5,923 nt of DNA from NCBI GenBank assembly GCA_016295005.1, contig JAEDMA010000085.1, forward strand, positions 1 to 5,923. Reading direction: 5' to 3'. The stretch comes from Christensenellaceae bacterium. Lineage in GTDB: Bacteria; Bacillota; Clostridia; Christensenellales; Borkfalkiaceae. Numbering within the stretch: position 1 is the stretch's first letter; each line of letters begins with the position of its first letter. Position numbers and translations under genes: made by a program. This document shows positions 5,915 through 5,923 of this stretch, in pieces. The notes beneath the pieces are model-generated. The model searched no databases. It worked only from the letters and a program-made list of their open reading frames with translations, and was not told the origin of the DNA.

Positions 5915-5923
5915 TGCGCCGAA

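Larger units (their letters stand above)
5698..5923. other. Upstream region of comM, non-coding and rich in inverted repeats
   Basis: This stretch has no supported gene. On the minus strand, the frame of the short ORF next to comM is closed by several stops further out. It contains at least three separate inverted repeats (5806-5830, 5855-5880 and 5879-5914) and a weak fourth (5791-5805). I looked on the minus strand for a paired -35/-10 promoter and found none that was convincing. It most likely holds the operon leader and promoter, and possibly the 3' end or terminator of the preceding transcription unit outside the window. Confidence 0.6.

Noticed and set aside
5698..5923. Sigma-A type promoter for comM
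   Set aside because: Several T/A-rich hexamers (for example TTTAAT near 5866 and TTATAC near 5784) were tested, but none has a reasonable -35 element at 16-18 bases.

Overview
This window is a compact stretch of housekeeping genes, all on the minus strand. It looks like a chromosomal segment of a clostridial Firmicute (Bacillota), possibly an uncultured gut-type lineage. The reasons are the gene order comM - dprA - topA - trmFO in the direction of transcription, an order typical of Firmicutes; Shine-Dalgarno-type start sites; A/T-rich spacers; and a folate/FAD-dependent TrmFO in place of the SAM-dependent TrmA of enteric bacteria. The exact taxon cannot be fixed from the sequence alone.

Layout, in transcription order (right to left). 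Bases 5698-5923 are a 226-base non-coding upstream stretch rich in inverted repeats, with one doubtful 25-codon ORF whose stop overlaps the comM start. Bases 4186-5697 hold comM (YifB/ComM AAA+ ATPase, 503 aa, complete). Bases 3091-4182 hold dprA (DNA-processing protein A, 363 aa, complete but divergent at several normally conserved positions). Bases 924-3077 hold topA (type IA DNA topoisomerase I, 717 aa, complete, with four C-terminal zinc ribbons). Bases 1-924 hold the first 308 codons of trmFO, which is cut by the window edge. The junctions are 3 bases (comM/dprA, in the same reading frame), 13 bases (dprA/topA, containing a strong ribosome binding site) and a 1-base overlap (topA/trmFO, TAATG). 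No terminator or promoter is visible between the genes, so they are probably one transcription unit.

How they work together: ComM and DprA both act on incoming single-stranded DNA in natural transformation. DprA loads RecA, and ComM extends the heteroduplex by branch migration. TopA relaxes negative supercoils, and TrmFO makes m5U54 in the tRNA T-loop. The last two are general housekeeping genes that share the operon rather than the pathway.

I found no mobile element, CRISPR array, RNA gene or recognisable new system. The parts most worth a second look are the palindrome-rich leader before comM, the in-frame comM/dprA junction with no visible ribosome binding site, and the divergence of DprA from the family consensus.
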